Below, piece by piece: positions 62,316-64,000 of a stretch of DNA of 64,000 nt (its first letter is position 1; each line of letters opens with the position of its first letter). The notes under the pieces are model-generated. The model was given only the letters and a program-made list of their open reading frames with translations, ran no database searches and was not told the origin of the DNA. The DNA lies in contig UQIC01000004.1 of assembly GCA_900540985.1 (NCBI GenBank), positions 1 through 64,000 on the forward strand. Reading direction: 5' to 3'. The translations under genes and the position numbers were made by a program. The stretch is from an uncultured Collinsella sp. Its GTDB lineage: Bacteria > Actinomycetota > Coriobacteriia > Coriobacteriales > Coriobacteriaceae.

Positions 62316-62347
62316 GGTTGCATCCTTTCAACGATGCGATAGAAGCG

Positions 62348-62386
62348 ACGGCGGGGGTGTGTGAAACACCCGTGCACCCCCGCCGT
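62348..62386. other. 12-bp GC-rich inverted repeat between adhE and the phosphotransferase gene
   Basis: ACGGCGGGGGTG (62348-62359) pairs with CACCCCCGCCGT (62375-62386). No T-run follows on the minus strand, so it may be a weak adhE terminator, a processing site or an mRNA-stabilising hairpin. Confidence 0.55.
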
Positions 62387-62403
62387 TAAAAACCGTGCTA
62401 GAA

Positions 62404-64000
62404 CTAGCAGACGGCGTAATCCTGAGGCTCGCGGCCGTAGTAGGCGTCCAGGTAGAGCTCCTTGATCTCGCTCATGAGCGGGTAGCGCGGGTTAGCGCCG
62501 GTGCACTGGTCGTTGAATGCCTGCTCGGTCATCTCGTCGAGGGTGTCGAGGAAGTACTTCTCGTCGACACCGTAGTCGGCGATGGTCTTCTTGACGCCGA
62601 TGAAGTCGCAGAGCTCGGTGAGCTTGGTGATGAAGTTCTCGAAGACCTCACGGTCGTCCTTGCCGTCGATGCCGCAGTAACGAGCCATCTCGGCGTAGTT
62701 GTGCAGCGCGTTGGGGTAAGGATACTGAGAGAAGGTTCCCATCTTGACAGGAGCCTCGGCGGCGTTGTAACGCATGACGCGGGTCAGGATGACTGCGTTT
62801 GCGAGGCCGTGGGGCAAATGGTGGAAAGCGCCGAGCTTGTGGGCCATGGAGTGGTTGAGGCCCAGGAAGGCGTTACCGAATGCCATACCGGCCATGCAGG
62901 ATGCGTTGTGCATCTCCTCGCGAGCGTGCGGATCCTTGGCACCGTTGGTGAAGGAGCTCGGGAGGTTCTCGAAGACGAGCTTTGCGGCGCGCTCGGAGAG
63001 GCCCTTGGTGTAATCGGAAGCCATGATGGAGACGTAGGACTCGATGGCGTGGGTCATGACGTCAATACCGGAAGCTGCGGTGAGGCCCTTCGGGGCGGTC
63101 ATGCAGTTGTCAGCGTCGACGATTGCCATCTTCGGGAGCAGCGCGTAGTCGGCGAGCGGCCACTTGATGCCGGTCTCCTTGTCGGTGATGATGGCGAACG
63201 GCGTGCACTCGGAGCCAGTGCCCGAGGAGGTCGGGACGGCGACGAAGTAAGCCTTCTTGCCCATCTCGGGGAAGGTGAAGATACGCTTGCGGATGTCCAT
63301 GAAGTCCATGGCCATGTCCTCGAAGTTCGCCTCGGGGTGCTCGTACATCATCCACATGATCTTGCCGGCGTCCATTGCGGAACCGCCGCCGACGGCGATG
63401 ATGACATCCGGCTCGAAGAGCGTCATCTGCTTGGCGCCGCGACGTGCGCACTGCAGGGAGGGATCGGGCTCAACGTCGTAGAAGCAGTCGTGAGCGATGC
63501 CCATCTCATCGAGCTTGGCCTCGATGGCACGCGTGTTGCCATTCTTGAAGAGGAACTGGTCGGTAACGATGAAGGCGCGCTTCTTGCCCATTACGGTGCC
63601 GAGCTCGTCGAGTGCGACGGGCGTGCAGCCCTTCTTGAAGTAGACCTTCTCGGGTGCGCGGAACCACAGCATGTTCTCGCGGCGCTCTGCCACGGTCTTG
63701 ACGTTGATCAAGTGCTTCACCCCAACGTTCTCGGAGACGGAGTTGCCACCCCAGGAGCCGCAGCCCAGGGTTAGAGACGGCTTCATGCCGAAGTTGTAGA
63801 GGTCACCGATGCCGCCGTGCGAGGACGGGGTGTTGATGACGATGCGGCAGGCCTTCATGACGTGCTGGAACTTAGCGATCTTCTCGCTCTGTGCCGGGTG
63901 CACGTAGAGAGAGGCGGTGTGGCCCGGGCCACCTGCGAGGACGAGGTGCTCTGCCTTGTCAACGGCCTCCTGGAAGTCCTTGGCGTGATACATAGCGAGG
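62404..64000 (-). CDS. adhE: bifunctional acetaldehyde-CoA/alcohol dehydrogenase AdhE, C-terminal part (5' end outside window)
   Basis: The visible 532 residues are in frame to the right edge. They begin LAMYHAKDFQEAVDKAEHLV, part of the aldehyde dehydrogenase half, followed by PSSHGGIGDLYNFGMKPSLTLGCGSWGGNSVSENV. The iron-dependent alcohol dehydrogenase half then runs from about FRAPEKVYFKKGC, with GGGSAMDAGK (NAD), PTSSGTGSECTPFAII and the iron-binding GLNHSMAHKLGAFHHLPHGLANA. An internal ATG at 63993 is not the true start. AdhE turns acetyl-CoA to ethanol and regenerates NAD in fermentation, often as filaments (spirosomes). Confidence 0.95.
   Translation of the reverse strand, partial: LAMYHAKDFQEAVDKAEHLVLAGGPGHTASLYVHPAQSEKIAKFQHVMKACRIVINTPSSHGGIGDLYNFGMKPSLTLGCGSWGGNSVSENVGVKHLINVKTVAERRENMLWFRAPEKVYFKKGCTPVALDELGTVMGKKRAFIVTDQFLFKNGNTRAIEAKLDEMGIAHDCFYDVEPDPSLQCARRGAKQMTLFEPDVIIAVGGGSAMDAGKIMWMMYEHPEANFEDMAMDFMDIRKRIFTFPEMGKKAYFVAVPTSSGTGSECTPFAIITDKETGIKWPLADYALLPKMAIVDADNCMTAPKGLTAASGIDVMTHAIESYVSIMASDYTKGLSERAAKLVFENLPSSFTNGAKDPHAREEMHNASCMAGMAFGNAFLGLNHSMAHKLGAFHHLPHGLANAVILTRVMRYNAAEAPVKMGTFSQYPYPNALHNYAEMARYCGIDGKDDREVFENFITKLTELCDFIGVKKTIADYGVDEKYFLDTLDEMTEQAFNDQCTGANPRYPLMSEIKELYLDAYYGREPQDYAVC

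Overview
The window reads as chromosomal DNA of a high-GC Gram-positive bacterium of the Coriobacteriia, most likely Collinsella or a close relative. The pointers are GC-rich codon third positions, frequent TTG and GTG starts behind clear GGAGG-like ribosome sites, a single-operon shikimate pathway with a fused AroE-AroK, actinobacterial synteny (rnhB-yraN-comM-dprA-xerC-rpsB-tsf-pyrH-frr-uppS-cdsA-dxr-rseP-ispG-proS), and anaerobe-type PPDK and AdhE. The genus is inference; no 16S gene lies here. No gene-free stretch exceeds 300 bases. I see no insertion sequence, prophage, CRISPR array or rRNA.

Layout. (1) 1-4.6 kb: cell-surface polysaccharide genes: the end of rfbD, a membrane glycosyltransferase, a Wzm/Wzt-type ABC exporter, tRNA-Arg(TCT) and an acyltransferase. 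(2) 4.6-13.2 kb, minus strand: a complete aromatic amino acid operon, transcribed as DAHP synthase, tyrA, aroB, aroA, aroC, pheA, aroE-K fusion, aroQ. Together these cover every step from erythrose-4-phosphate plus PEP to the phenylalanine and tyrosine keto acids. A short leader ORF overlapping an intrinsic terminator precedes it and looks like an attenuator. (3) 13.3-19.4 kb: tRNA-Arg(CCG), a P-type cation ATPase, a double zinc-ribbon membrane protein, a cyclophilin and a TPR membrane protein. (4) 19.5-26.4 kb: the rod-shape elongation cluster mreB-mreC-mreD-PBP2-rodA, then a DUF697-like protein of unknown role.

(5) 26.4-33.3 kb: a radical SAM pair, rplU, rpmA, obgE, nadD, yqeK and rsfS (ribosome assembly and NAD synthesis), closed by a very strong terminator. 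dinB lies convergently beyond it. (6) 34.7-44.8 kb: rpsP-khpA-rimM-trmD-lepB, then glyQS, a PPDK regulatory kinase/phosphorylase, a frameshifted ppdK, and rplS. (7) 44.8-61.4 kb: rnhB, yraN, comM, dprA, trmFO and xerC, then rpsB-tsf and the pyrH-frr-uppS-cdsA-dxr-rseP-ispG-proS run, which joins ribosome recycling, lipid carrier, phospholipid and isoprenoid synthesis. (8) 61.5-64 kb, minus strand: a phosphotransferase-fold protein and the C-terminal part of AdhE, cut by the window edge.

Most of the window is conserved core genome. The points that deserve a second look are the candidate aromatic-operon attenuator, the 2-base frameshift in ppdK, an xerC with no usual start codon in the expected place, a site-2 protease carrying an inserted winged-helix-like segment, and several palindromes and spaced repeats in control regions.
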